Shown: positions 26,632-35,573 of the stretch, in pieces | Numbering within the stretch: the first letter of the stretch is position 1 | How the letters are laid out: the number at the start of each line of letters is the position of its first letter | Assembly (NCBI GenBank): GCA_947499555.1 | Contig: CANMOU010000004.1 | Location: 124,001 to 188,000 of the forward strand | Direction of reading: 5' to 3' | Length of the DNA stretch: 64,000 nt | Source: an uncultured Roseovarius sp. | Lineage (GTDB): Bacteria > Pseudomonadota > Alphaproteobacteria > Rhodobacterales > Rhodobacteraceae | Translations under genes and position numbers: made by a program | The notes under the pieces: generated by a model | The model's input: the letters and a program-made list of their open reading frames with translations, nothing else | The model's database searches: none | What the model was told of the DNA's origin: nothing

Positions 26632-26645
26632 TTGATCCACGTCAA
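26632..26645. promoter_or_regulatory. FNR/FnrL box between fnrL and hemN
   Basis: TTGATCCACGTCAA matches the FNR consensus. Its centre (26638.5) is about 30 bases from the fnrL start and 42 from the hemN start, so neither start codon leaves room for a normal leader at -41.5 spacing; the site may act in autoregulation, or the hemN mRNA may have a very short leader. Confidence 0.8.
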
Positions 26646-26680
26646 AGAATTTCAGAGCACCCTCACTTAAGGGTAGTCGC

Positions 26681-28036
26681 ATGATTGGGAAAACACAACT
26701 CAGCGCGCTTGGATTGTTCCAGGCTAAGTTGCCGCGATATACAAGCTACCCGACCGCACCACATTTCAGTGAGACGGTTCAGGCCGAACAATTCACCAGC
26801 TGGGTCTCGTCACTGCCCGAAGACAGAACGATCTCGCTCTATCTGCATATTCCTTTCTGCAGGCGATTGTGCTGGTTCTGCGCCTGCCGCACGCAAGGGA
26901 CAAAAACCGATGCCCCGGTGCGGGCCTATCTGGATGTTCTGAAATCAGAACTGGGTATGTTGAAAAAGATCTTGCCAGAAGGGGTCCGCCTATCACGCCT
27001 CCACTGGGGTGGTGGCACACCGACGCTTCTTTCGGCCTCAATGATCGAAGAGCTGTCGACGAAGATCCGCGAGACGCTGGCGTTCGCCCCGGACATGGAA
27101 TTCTCAGTCGAGATCGATCCGAACGAAATCGATGCGCCGCGTCTCGATGCATTGGCTGCGGCAGGAATGAACCGCGCCTCCATCGGTGTTCAGGATTTCG
27201 ATCCGTTCATTCAAGAAACCATTGGCCGCCTGCAAAGTTACGAGATCACGCGCGATGCGGTTGAGGCGCTGCGCGCACGCGGCATAAAAAGTTTGAACGC
27301 GGATATCCTCTATGGATTGCCGCACCAGAATGGCAAACGCATCACTGAGAGCGTCCAAAAACTGCTGTCGCTGTCGCCGGATCGGGTCGCGCTTTACGGC
27401 TACGCCCATGTCCCATGGATGGCCAAGCGGCAACAGTTGATCCCTTCTGACGCCATACCGACACCAGAAGAGCGGCTTGATCTGTTCAAAACCGCGCGGC
27501 AACTCTTTGCCTGGGACGGTTATGATGAAATCGGAATTGATCATTTCGCCGTCCCGGATGACTCTCTGAGCAAAGCAAAGGCCTCCGGCACTCTGCGGCG
27601 CAACTTTCAGGGATACACGGACGATACGGCCGAAACGCTTATCGGGCTTGGCGCTTCTTCAATTTCGCGGTTCCCGCAAGGATACGCCCAGAACACTTCC
27701 GCCACGAGTGCATATATGAAAGCAATTCGCGACGGGTCTTTCGCGACCGCACGCGGCCATGTCTTTTCCGACGATGATCTCTTGCGTGCCAGGCTCATCG
27801 AAGCGGTGATGTGCGATTTCAAAGTGTCGGCAGAAGAGATCACAAGACAATTCGGGCTCTCTCGTAAGGCCGTGTTTGAGCTCCTTCACAAGACGGCGTC
27901 TGAATTCGACGGGCTTATCCAGGTCAATGATGACGGCCTTTACATCCCCTATGACTCTCGCGCCCTGACGCGGATGATTGCGCGCAGCTTTGATGCCTAT
28001 GATCTCAGCCGCGCGGGCCACAGCCCCGCGATCTGA
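26681..28036 (+). CDS. hemN: Oxygen-independent coproporphyrinogen III oxidase HemN
   Basis: A 451-residue radical-SAM enzyme converting coproporphyrinogen III to protoporphyrinogen IX without oxygen. The [4Fe-4S] motif is C60xxxC64xxC67 followed by A-C69, the HemN-specific CxxxCxxCxC pattern. The N-terminal LPRYTSYPTAPHF tail and the GGGTPTLL and IGVQDF motifs are typical, and length fits true HemN rather than HemW. AAGGG lies ahead of the ATG. It supplies heme for the cbb3 oxidase when oxygen is low. Confidence 0.96.
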   Translation: MIGKTQLSALGLFQAKLPRYTSYPTAPHFSETVQAEQFTSWVSSLPEDRTISLYLHIPFCRRLCWFCACRTQGTKTDAPVRAYLDVLKSELGMLKKILPEGVRLSRLHWGGGTPTLLSASMIEELSTKIRETLAFAPDMEFSVEIDPNEIDAPRLDALAAAGMNRASIGVQDFDPFIQETIGRLQSYEITRDAVEALRARGIKSLNADILYGLPHQNGKRITESVQKLLSLSPDRVALYGYAHVPWMAKRQQLIPSDAIPTPEERLDLFKTARQLFAWDGYDEIGIDHFAVPDDSLSKAKASGTLRRNFQGYTDDTAETLIGLGASSISRFPQGYAQNTSATSAYMKAIRDGSFATARGHVFSDDDLLRARLIEAVMCDFKVSAEEITRQFGLSRKAVFELLHKTASEFDGLIQVNDDGLYIPYDSRALTRMIARSFDAYDLSRAGHSPAI

Positions 28037-28040
28037 TGCG

Positions 28041-28454
28041 TCAGGTCAGGCGTTTTTCCATGACGATAGCGTCGACCCGCCCATGCGGGTTTTTGTAATA
28101 GCCTGCACGCCGGCCAATCTTGGCAAAATCGGCACTCGCATAAAGGCAGAGGGCCGCGTGATTGTCTGATGACACCTCCAGAAACAGCCGGTCCACACCC
28201 CGATGCGCAGCCTCGGATTCAAATCGGCCAAGCCTGTCGCGCGCCAACCCTTTTCGTCGGTGATCCGGGTCGCAAACCAAGGTCAAAAGCTCTGCCTCAT
28301 CCACCACAACACGTCCGAGGCCAAAGGCCTTTTCATCCCCAAAAACCCAGACTTGAGGGCTAGACAGAAGTTGGGCAAATTCCGGCGCCTTCCACGCTCT
28401 TCTCTGTCCGTCAAAAGCACGAAGATGCAGCGCGGCGAGGATTTCAGGTGCCAT
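28041..28454 (-). CDS. rimI: GNAT N-acetyltransferase, RimI family
   Basis: A 137-residue GNAT enzyme with the acetyl-CoA loop CDPDHRRKGLARDRLGRF and the FLEVSSDNHAALCLYASADFAKIGRRAGYY motif of RimI, which acetylates the N terminus of ribosomal protein S18. The ATG at 28454 is used; a TTG two codons earlier is possible. It overlaps the 3' end of tsaB, the common tsaB-rimI pairing. Convergent with hemN, five bases apart. Confidence 0.88.
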   Translation of the reverse strand: MAPEILAALHLRAFDGQRRAWKAPEFAQLLSSPQVWVFGDEKAFGLGRVVVDEAELLTLVCDPDHRRKGLARDRLGRFESEAAHRGVDRLFLEVSSDNHAALCLYASADFAKIGRRAGYYKNPHGRVDAIVMEKRLT

Positions 28455-29109
28455 GATCAAGGATCACGGGTGGCTCAATGCGGGACGGTGCCGCATCTGG
28501 CGGTTTGAGATAGAGCGGCGCAGGCGGCTCGGTGACGTTTTGATACCGCTTCATTGCAATCCGGGCGATGCCCGAAGCCGGCGCATAAGCCGTCGGCACA
28601 ACACTCGCTCCGAGACGCGCCGCCAAGGCCCCCGCACCATCGCCGACGCAGGCAAGCCCTGGCTCGGCCCAATCTGCAGGCACATCAACCAGAGCCATCA
28701 TTTGCTTTGCTATCTCCACTTTGGTTCCGAATCCCGCAAGATAGACGTTGTCGCGCGGCGCGGAAACGGCGCTGATGACAGGGCCCTTCGCATCAAGGGC
28801 CAAGGCCTCAAGCAAGTCGACGCCCACAACCGGAACCTTAAGCCCCAATGCCATCCCCCGGGCAGAGGCCACCGAAATCCGGATGCCCGTGAAATTGCCC
28901 GGCCCAACACCGACACCGATCGCCGTCAGATCAGTCCACACAACACCAGCCTTTGTCAGGAAGTCTTCGAGGATGGGAAACAACCGTTCCGCCTGACCTT
29001 TCGGCATATCCTCATAAAACTCCGAGAGAACCGCCTCTCCACGCATGAGAATCGCGCCGCACCATGGCCCGGACGTGTCAAAAGCCAGAATAAGAGGGGT
29101 GTCGGCCAC
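28444..29109 (-). CDS. tsaB: tRNA threonylcarbamoyladenosine biosynthesis protein TsaB
   Basis: A 221-residue ASKHA-fold protein (LILAFDTSGPWCGAIL, GVGPGNFTGIRISVASARGMA) lacking the metal-binding His pair of TsaD, as expected for TsaB. It works with TsaD/TsaE in the t6A37 modification of ANN-decoding tRNAs. Four bases separate its start from the nfuA stop and its end overlaps rimI, forming an nfuA-tsaB-rimI unit. Confidence 0.92.
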   Translation of the reverse strand: MADTPLILAFDTSGPWCGAILMRGEAVLSEFYEDMPKGQAERLFPILEDFLTKAGVVWTDLTAIGVGVGPGNFTGIRISVASARGMALGLKVPVVGVDLLEALALDAKGPVISAVSAPRDNVYLAGFGTKVEIAKQMMALVDVPADWAEPGLACVGDGAGALAARLGASVVPTAYAPASGIARIAMKRYQNVTEPPAPLYLKPPDAAPSRIEPPVILDHGT

Positions 29110-29112
29110 GTA

Positions 29113-29673
29113 TCAGAGGCCGACAGGACGAACCTCTGTCACTTCGGGAATATAATGCCGAAGCAGGTTCTCAATACCCATTTTCAACGTGATCGTAGAA
29201 GACGGGCATCCCGCGCAGGCACCTTGCATATGAAGGTAGACGACCCCGCGTTCGAACCCGTGAAACGTGATGTCGCCGCCATCCTGAGCAACAGCCGGGC
29301 GAACCCGTGTATCAAGCAGTTCTTTGATCTGGCCAACAATTTCGGCATCCTCGCCATCATGCTCTGCATGGCCCGAGGGGGCGGCGTCGCCTATGATGAC
29401 AGGTTGACCGGATTGAAAATGCTCCATGATTGCACCCAGAATAGCGGGTTTCACATGGTCCCAATCGACGCCTTCTGCCTTGGTGACAGTGACAAAATCA
29501 TTTCCCAGAAAGACACCTGTAACGCCCTCGACGCCAAAAACGCGTGCCGCGAGCGGCGATTTTTCCGCCGAATCCGAGTTTGGAAAATCCGCCGTGCCAG
29601 CTTCTAGTACGGCTTGTCCCGGCATGAACTTCAAAGTTGCAGGATTTGGGGTCGATTCTGTCTGAATAAACAT
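29113..29673 (-). CDS. nfuA: NifU family Fe-S scaffold protein (NfuA-like, Nfu N-terminal domain)
   Basis: A 186-residue protein: Nfu N-terminal domain (MFIQTESTPNPATLKFMPG, FGVEGVTGVFLGNDFVTVTK) and a NifU C-terminal domain with the cluster-binding CAGCPSS motif. It carries [4Fe-4S] clusters to apo-enzymes. The layout is that of the mitochondrial NFU1/alphaproteobacterial form, not the E. coli form with a degenerate A-type domain. First gene of the nfuA-tsaB-rimI unit. Confidence 0.93.
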   Translation of the reverse strand: MFIQTESTPNPATLKFMPGQAVLEAGTADFPNSDSAEKSPLAARVFGVEGVTGVFLGNDFVTVTKAEGVDWDHVKPAILGAIMEHFQSGQPVIIGDAAPSGHAEHDGEDAEIVGQIKELLDTRVRPAVAQDGGDITFHGFERGVVYLHMQGACAGCPSSTITLKMGIENLLRHYIPEVTEVRPVGL

Positions 29674-29758
29674 CGGTCCGGCCTTTCGCTGGGGTCCAAC
29701 AGGATATGCGCAGGTGCACGTCGACTGTCAAGGTTTGGAACGATTCTAAATTTGGCGC

Positions 29759-30214
29759 TTAGGTGATGGCCACAAGTCGCTCTTTGCTCAGATCACCAGG
29801 CACGATTGTCACCGGAATTGGCAGGTTGCCAGAGTTCTTTGTCAGGTAAGACACCAATGGTCCGGGTCCCTTCTTGTCGGTACCCGCCCCAAGAACCAAA
29901 ACACCGATTTCCGGATCAGCCTGCACTTGCGACAAGATTTCTGTCATAGGCTCGCCTTCTCGAATGACGAGCTCTGGATCAATCCCCTGCTTGTCGCGCA
30001 TCCATTTTGCAAAGACCTCGAAATGCGCATGTATGCGCTCGCGGGCTTCTTCGCGCATGATATCGCCAACACCGATCCAATGGTTAAATTCCTCTGGCGG
30101 AATGACGGCCAGTATCTCAACGCCCGCGCCTGTACGAGCCGCCCGCAATGCAGCAAACCGCATGGCGTTCAGGCATTCACGGCTGTCATCCAGCACCACC
30201 AAGAATTTGCGCAT
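29759..30214 (-). CDS. Universal stress protein, single UspA domain
   Basis: A 151-residue protein (MRKFLVVLDDSRECLNAMRFAALRAARTGAGVEILAVI...EIGVLVLGAGTDKKGPGPLVSYLTKN). The Asp in VVLDDS and an altered glycine loop suggest a Usp member with weakened or unusual ATP binding. The ATG at 30214 is chosen over a TTG one codon upstream. It is separate from the FnrL-linked usp gene and no FNR box is visible upstream. Confidence 0.85.
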   Translation of the reverse strand: MRKFLVVLDDSRECLNAMRFAALRAARTGAGVEILAVIPPEEFNHWIGVGDIMREEARERIHAHFEVFAKWMRDKQGIDPELVIREGEPMTEILSQVQADPEIGVLVLGAGTDKKGPGPLVSYLTKNSGNLPIPVTIVPGDLSKERLVAIT

Positions 30215-30318
30215 CAATGTAGTCTCCCTGTCCGGATGCCATATTGGACCGAACCGATGGTCGGAGCAACAGCTTGATGAATGTGAGGTCTAGCGCGTCA
30301 GCGGCTTGGTCAGTCGGC

Positions 30319-31332
30319 TTAGTCAAACGTGCCCGCCACGCGGCCCAAGAGCATGAAGGCACGCGCCGTGCGCGTGTCTGACAATTCTGCCAGCTCAGCA
30401 TCTGTCGCGGTCTCGGCAAAATCGCAGATCGCACGATCAAAAAGCCGCAGGAAATGATGCGCGGAATCCCGAAAGATCGTGTCCTGCTTCATTCGTGCAG
30501 CAGCAAGCGCAAGAGACGCCCGATCCCGTATGCCGCCGAGGGGTGCAATCGCACGGCCCCGCTCTCCTGCAGCGAAGCGCCGCCATATCTCCATGCGGGC
30601 CATGTCCGGTCGGAGATCATCCATATAGATGCCATCCTGCGACAACAGGGTCAGCACATCCTGCGAAGCTTGCACAAGCTTTGATGTCTTGTGGTTTTTC
30701 AAGGCCCGGCGCAGTGCTGCGAAGCCTTCTTTATCGTCCACGTTTTCCGGAAAGTTCATCGCCTTGATAAAGTCTGTCGTCGCAAGAGGCGGCTCCATAT
30801 CCTCCGCAGATGTTCCCAGCGGCAAGGCCACCTGGCCTTCGGCGACAATCTCTGGCTCCGTCTTCAACTTTGGCGGCGGCGAGGGCTGCCGCGACGATGT
30901 GAACGTTGCCAAAACTGTTTCAGCCTTGCGTTGCGAGGCGGCGATCTCGTCCAGTTTACGGGCAACGGAGGGCTGTGTGACAACGCTGCTGGCCTGGTTT
31001 TGCGCCACATAGGCCTGCCGTATCGCATCTATGGCTGTCTGCAGGCGCTGGCTTTCCTCGCGCATTACCTTGTTTGACCGCACCGCCATAGCCGCGACCC
31101 AGATCATCGCCACCGGCATGAAAATTCCCAGAAGCAGGAACATCATATGCATCCCGCCACCACCTTGAGGCGGTGTGCGCAAAGGCTCCAGCAGGAAGAA
31201 AAAGATCGCCGTGCCCAGCAACCAAAGGATCGTCAATGCAAGAGCAATCACTTCAACCGAAGTGATCCGCTCTGTCTGCGGTCGATTGTAGATCCCTAAC
31301 GGGGTCGTCGATGTGTCCTGCTGTTCAGCCAT
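30319..31332 (-). CDS. Conserved membrane protein of unknown function
   Basis: A 337-residue protein with two membrane helices (VEVIALALTILWLLGTAIFFFLL and MHMMFLLLGIFMPVAMIWVAAMAV). A probable coiled coil follows (REESQRLQTAIDAIRQAYVAQN...ARKLDEIAASQRKAETVLATF), then a Pro-rich linker and a soluble C-terminal helical domain of about 160 residues. No catalytic motif seen. It ends 26 codons-worth of spacer before the usp gene and begins 11 bases after greA stops, so it may be co-transcribed with greA. I do not recognise a named family. Confidence 0.75.
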   Translation of the reverse strand: MAEQQDTSTTPLGIYNRPQTERITSVEVIALALTILWLLGTAIFFFLLEPLRTPPQGGGGMHMMFLLLGIFMPVAMIWVAAMAVRSNKVMREESQRLQTAIDAIRQAYVAQNQASSVVTQPSVARKLDEIAASQRKAETVLATFTSSRQPSPPPKLKTEPEIVAEGQVALPLGTSAEDMEPPLATTDFIKAMNFPENVDDKEGFAALRRALKNHKTSKLVQASQDVLTLLSQDGIYMDDLRPDMARMEIWRRFAAGERGRAIAPLGGIRDRASLALAAARMKQDTIFRDSAHHFLRLFDRAICDFAETATDAELAELSDTRTARAFMLLGRVAGTFD

Positions 31333-31343
31333 GATCGGTGCGC

Positions 31344-31814
31344 TCAGAGATAGGCAATCTTCAATACTTCATAAGACTTTTCGCCACCAGGTGTGCGCAC
31401 TTCTACGCTGTCGCCCTCTTCCTTGCCAATCAGCGCCCGCGCAATCGGCGATTTTATGTTCAAAAGACCTTTCTCGATGCTGGCCTCGTATTCACCAACA
31501 ATCTGATAGGTCTTTTCTTCATCGGTGTCCTCATCGACCAGAGTCACAGTTGCCCCAAACTTGATCGCCCCCGAAAGCTTGGCAGGGTCGATCACATCGG
31601 CAAGGCTGATCGCGCCTTCAAGTTCCTTGATGCGGCCTTCGATGAAAGACTGCTTTTCCTTCGCCGAGTGATATTCCGCGTTTTCCGATAGATCGCCATG
31701 TTCTCTCGCCTCGGAAATCGCCTGAATAATGGCGGGGCGCTCTTCGGATTTCAGGTGTTTCAACTCCGCTTCCAAAGCAGCGAATCCGCCCCGCGTCATC
31801 GGGATTTTTTCCAT
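31344..31814 (-). CDS. greA: Transcription elongation factor GreA
   Basis: A 156-residue protein with the N-terminal antiparallel coiled coil ([21 protein letters not shown]...[21 protein letters not shown]) carrying the acidic tip D-L-S-E-N-A-E-Y that enters the RNA polymerase secondary channel to rescue backtracked complexes, and the C-terminal FKBP-like domain ([23 protein letters not shown]). Length is standard. Divergent from the ETF-QO gene; the 285-base gap between them holds no gene that I can support. Confidence 0.96.
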   Translation of the reverse strand: MEKIPMTRGGFAALEAELKHLKSEERPAIIQAISEAREHGDLSENAEYHSAKEKQSFIEGRIKELEGAISLADVIDPAKLSGAIKFGATVTLVDEDTDEEKTYQIVGEYEASIEKGLLNIKSPIARALIGKEEGDSVEVRTPGGEKSYEVLKIAYL

Positions 31815-32099
31815 CTAACCTGTGCCCCTCATGGCCAAGAAAAGACAAAGAGTCTCTTCATTGATCGTCTCAAACAATGCGCGACAGAATGACCCGACCT
31901 TTCAGGCGAATGCAATAGGGCAAGGCGCCCAAAGGCTTTTTTGCCAGCAGGCCAGCGGAAATTCCGCCAGCGACGGGGAAAACTGCCGCATTTGAACGCA
32001 TTTAACGTCGTGTTCCAATTGACCTTTGACAACCCGACACGCTAACCAGATGCGACTTTTTAGCGACCCCAAGGGTCGATCTGGCATGGAGTGGGAAAA

Positions 32100-33746
32100 A
32101 TGGCGCAAGTCGAACGGGAAGCCATGGAATATGACGTCGTGATCGTTGGCGCGGGCCCTGCGGGTCTAAGCGCGGCCATCCGCCTCAAGCAACTCGACCC
32201 CAATCGCGAAGTGGTGGTCTTGGAAAAAGGCTCGGAAGTGGGCGCACATATCCTCTCCGGTGCCGTTCTTGACCCGTGCGGCCTTGATGCGCTTATCCCC
32301 GACTGGAAAGAAAAGGGCGCGCCTCTGAACACACCTGTGAAGGATGACAACTTCTTCATGCTTGGCGAAGCTGGCCAGCTGCGCATTCCCAACTTTCCGA
32401 TGCCGCCGCTGATGAACAACCACGGCAACTACATTGTCTCGATGGGCAATGTTTGCCGCTGGATGGCTGAACAGGCCGAGGCCATGGGCATCGAAATTTT
32501 CCCCGGCATGGCGTGCTCGGAAATCGTTTATGGCGAAAACGGCGAGGTCAAAGGCGTTGTCGCTGGCGAATTTGGCAAGAACGCCGACGGCACGCCCGGT
32601 CCAAGCTATGAGCCCGGCATGGAATTGCATGGCAAATACGTCTTCCTGTCCGAAGGCGTGCGCGGATCGCTTTCGAAAGAGGTCATTGCCAAATATGACT
32701 TGTCGCAAGGCAAGGAGCCGCAGAAATTCGGCCTTGGAATGAAAGAGATCTGGGAAGTTGACCCAGAAAAACATCGTGAAGGGTCCGTGACGCATACGAT
32801 GGGCTGGCCGCTTGGCAAGAATGCTGGCGGCGGGTCTTTCATCTACCACCTTGAAAACAATCAGGTTTATGTCGGCTTCGTCGTGCACCTGAACTACAAG
32901 AATCCACACCTTTTCCCTTACATGGAGTTTCAGCGCTTCAAACATCACCCAATGGTGGCCGACCTGCTCAAAGGCGGGAAACGCGTGGCCTATGGCGCGC
33001 GTGCAATTTCCGAAGGCGGGTATCAATCCATGCCGAAGATGGTCGCGCCCGGCGTGGCGCTTCTGGGATGTTCGGTCGGTATGGTCAACGTGCCCCGGAT
33101 CAAGGGCAACCACAACGCCATGCTCTCAGGAAAAGCCGCCGCCGAGGCAGCGCATGCAGCGTTGGAGGCAGGCCGGGCAAGTGATGAGCTCACCAACTAC
33201 GAGGACGAAGTGCGCACCGGCGCCATCGGCAAAGACCTTAAGAAAGTTCGCAACGTCAAGCCGCTGTGGTCGAAATACGGCCTGACAGCCTCTTTGGCAC
33301 TGGGTGGTCTGGATATGTGGACCAACACCTTGGGCTTTTCGGTCTTTGGCACATTGGCACACGGCAAGACAGACGCCGAGGCCACGGAAGAGGCCAGCAA
33401 GCATACGCCCATTGAGTATCCCAAACCAGATGGCACGTTCAGCTTTGACCGGCTGACCAATGTCAGCTTCTCAATGACCAATCACGAGGAAAGTCAGCCT
33501 GCGCACCTGCAGCTCAAGGATGGGAGCATTCCTGTCGATGTGAACCTGCCCAAATTTGCAGGTCCATCGGCACGCTACTGCCCTGCAGGCGTTTATGAGT
33601 TCGTCGAAAAAGACGGCAAACCAGAGTTTGTCATCAACTTTCAGAACTGCGTGCATTGCAAGACCTGCGACATCAAGGACCCCAGCCAGAATATTAACTG
33701 GACCACGCCACAAGGCGGTGACGGGCCAAACTATCCGAATATGTAA
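32100..33746 (+). CDS. Electron transfer flavoprotein-ubiquinone oxidoreductase (ETF-QO)
   Basis: A 548-residue membrane-associated flavoprotein passing electrons from ETF (fatty acid and amino acid dehydrogenases) to ubiquinone. The FAD motif is VVIVGAGPAGLSAAIRL; the C-terminal [4Fe-4S] ligands are in the ARYCPAGVYEF segment and the CVHCKTCDIKDPSQNI segment. The ATG at 32100 follows GGAGTGGGA; a GTG at 32091 would add three residues. Single gene, followed by a hairpin. Confidence 0.96.
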   Translation: MAQVEREAMEYDVVIVGAGPAGLSAAIRLKQLDPNREVVVLEKGSEVGAHILSGAVLDPCGLDALIPDWKEKGAPLNTPVKDDNFFMLGEAGQLRIPNFPMPPLMNNHGNYIVSMGNVCRWMAEQAEAMGIEIFPGMACSEIVYGENGEVKGVVAGEFGKNADGTPGPSYEPGMELHGKYVFLSEGVRGSLSKEVIAKYDLSQGKEPQKFGLGMKEIWEVDPEKHREGSVTHTMGWPLGKNAGGGSFIYHLENNQVYVGFVVHLNYKNPHLFPYMEFQRFKHHPMVADLLKGGKRVAYGARAISEGGYQSMPKMVAPGVALLGCSVGMVNVPRIKGNHNAMLSGKAAAEAAHAALEAGRASDELTNYEDEVRTGAIGKDLKKVRNVKPLWSKYGLTASLALGGLDMWTNTLGFSVFGTLAHGKTDAEATEEASKHTPIEYPKPDGTFSFDRLTNVSFSMTNHEESQPAHLQLKDGSIPVDVNLPKFAGPSARYCPAGVYEFVEKDGKPEFVINFQNCVHCKTCDIKDPSQNINWTTPQGGDGPNYPNM

Positions 33747-33772
33747 CTATTTTCGAAAAAGTTATCTTCAGG

Positions 33773-33792
33773 GGGCGGCGAATTGGCCGCCC
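33773..33792 (+). terminator. Hairpin after the ETF-QO gene
   Basis: GGGCGGC-N6-GCCGCCC stem-loop 26 bases after the stop, followed by a modest T-containing stretch. Probable terminator before the TPR gene. Confidence 0.55.
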
Positions 33793-33866
33793 TCATTGCT
33801 TTGCTGGCCTTCAACCCTTATTTTCCTTCGCAATAAACGAGCATCACAGGCAGGGAGCCCCCGATC

Positions 33867-35573
33867 GTGAGACTTCTGACCGCTGGCGCGCTGGCAGCTT
33901 TTGTCCAAGCTATTGCGCCAACTGCGCACGCATCTGAGGATGTCGGCGCCTACCTTGCCGCGCGGCAAGCGATTGTAGAGCATGATTTTGGTGTCGCTGC
34001 GCAATACTTCACGCAGGCGCTGATCAAAGACACGTCGAACCCGGCGATCATGGAAAGCGCCGTATTTTCCTTCATTGCCCTGGGCGACATCGAAAGCGCC
34101 GTGCCTGTTGCGAAACGCATCGATGAAGAAGGTCTGCGCAGCCAGGTGGCGTTCATCGCGCTCATTGCCGACGCAGTCAAAGATGACCGCTTTGACGAGG
34201 TCATTGAACGGATCGAAAGTGACCGCGGCGTCAGTGCACTTGCTGATGGTCTGATCTCGGCCTGGGTTGAGATGGGTCGCGGAGATATGGGGGCAGCGTT
34301 AGAGAAATTCGACGGTGTCGCCGGGCAACGTGGCCTTAAGAGCTTTGCCAATTACCACAAGGCGCTGGCGCTCGCCGCTGTCGGCGACTTCGAAAGCGCC
34401 GAGACCATTTTCTCCGGCGGTGATGATGAGCCATTGCAGCGCACCCGACGTGGCACAATTGCGTGGGCCGAGGTCCTGAGCCAGCTCGAGCGCAATGACG
34501 AAGCCATCGCTCTTATCGACGACGCTTTTGGAAGCAACCTTGACCCACAGATCGCCCAACTCCGCGCAGGGTTGGAAACCGGTCTGCCTGTCCCGTTCAC
34601 CCTGGTTTCGGACGCAGCAGATGGTGTGGCAGAGGTGTTCTACTCCCTGGGTCAGATCCTTCTTGGTGAAGCGGGTCGGGATTACACATTGCTCTACGCG
34701 CGGACTGCGCAGTACCTCAACGAAGACCATGTCGATTCCGTTTTGATGGCAGCAGAGCTTCTGGAGAATCTAGGTCGCTTCGAACTGGCCACGCAGGTCT
34801 ACAAGAGCGTGCCGCGCGACCACCCGTCTTTCACCGCGGCAGAAATGGGACGGGCAGAAGCCCTGAGACGCGCGGAAAAGACAGATGCCGCGATCGAGGT
34901 GCTCGAACAATTGCGTGTCTCGCATCCCGAACTGCCGCTGGTGCATATTTCTGCTGGCGATCTTTACCGTCAAGATGAGCGGTACAAGGAAGCAATCGAA
35001 GCTTATGATCAAGCGATTTCGCGCTACGAAGCCACCGGCACAGAGCAATGGTTCGTGTTTTACGCCCGCGCCATCAGCCACGAGCGGCTTGGCGTCTGGG
35101 AAAAGGCCGAAGCGGATTTTCGCAAGGCCCTGGATCTCAATCCAGAGCATCCTCAGGTGCTGAACTACCTGGGCTATTCGCTGGTCGAAAAGCAAATCAA
35201 GCTTGATGAAGCACTCGATATGATCGAACGCGCGGTCGAGCGCCAACCCGACAGCGGTTACATTGTCGACAGCCTTGGCTGGGTTCTTTACCGGCTTGGC
35301 AAATATGATGAAGCCATCGTCCATATGGAACGCGCCGCAGAACTGATGCCTGTCGATCCGGTGGTCAACGATCACCTTGGCGATGTCTTATGGGCCGTCG
35401 GACGCCATACAGAGGCAGAGTTCCAATGGCGGCGCGCGCTTTCCTTTGTGGATGAAGACAAACCCTCGCCCGATATCGATCCCGACCGCATTCGCCGAAA
35501 ACTTGAGGTCGGACTTGATGTGGTACTGGAAGAAGAAGGCGCGCCACCTCTTGAAGTTGCCGATGACGGCTGA
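33867..35573 (+). CDS. Exported TPR-repeat protein
   Basis: A 568-residue protein with a signal peptide (MRLLTAGALAAFVQAIAPTAHA) and many tetratricopeptide repeats; the clearest are between about residues 335 and 530 (AEMGRAEALRRAEKTDAAIEVLEQL, YKEAIEAYDQAISRY, WEKAEADFRKALDLNPEHPQVLNYLGYSL). It probably acts as a periplasmic or outer-membrane-associated scaffold. Start is GTG at 33867 with GGGAG upstream. Its last 11 bases overlap ispE, so the two are translationally coupled, a pairing found in other alphaproteobacteria. Confidence 0.88.
   Translation: MRLLTAGALAAFVQAIAPTAHASEDVGAYLAARQAIVEHDFGVAAQYFTQALIKDTSNPAIMESAVFSFIALGDIESAVPVAKRIDEEGLRSQVAFIALIADAVKDDRFDEVIERIESDRGVSALADGLISAWVEMGRGDMGAALEKFDGVAGQRGLKSFANYHKALALAAVGDFESAETIFSGGDDEPLQRTRRGTIAWAEVLSQLERNDEAIALIDDAFGSNLDPQIAQLRAGLETGLPVPFTLVSDAADGVAEVFYSLGQILLGEAGRDYTLLYARTAQYLNEDHVDSVLMAAELLENLGRFELATQVYKSVPRDHPSFTAAEMGRAEALRRAEKTDAAIEVLEQLRVSHPELPLVHISAGDLYRQDERYKEAIEAYDQAISRYEATGTEQWFVFYARAISHERLGVWEKAEADFRKALDLNPEHPQVLNYLGYSLVEKQIKLDEALDMIERAVERQPDSGYIVDSLGWVLYRLGKYDEAIVHMERAAELMPVDPVVNDHLGDVLWAVGRHTEAEFQWRRALSFVDEDKPSPDIDPDRIRRKLEVGLDVVLEEEGAPPLEVADDG

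Noticed and set aside
28453-29607. 384-codon plus-strand open frame
   Set aside because: Antisense to tsaB and nfuA, which are clearly real; Arg/His-rich composition typical of a shadow frame.
32166-33113. 315-codon minus-strand open frame
   Set aside because: Antisense to the ETF-QO gene, with no ribosome site or recognisable domain.
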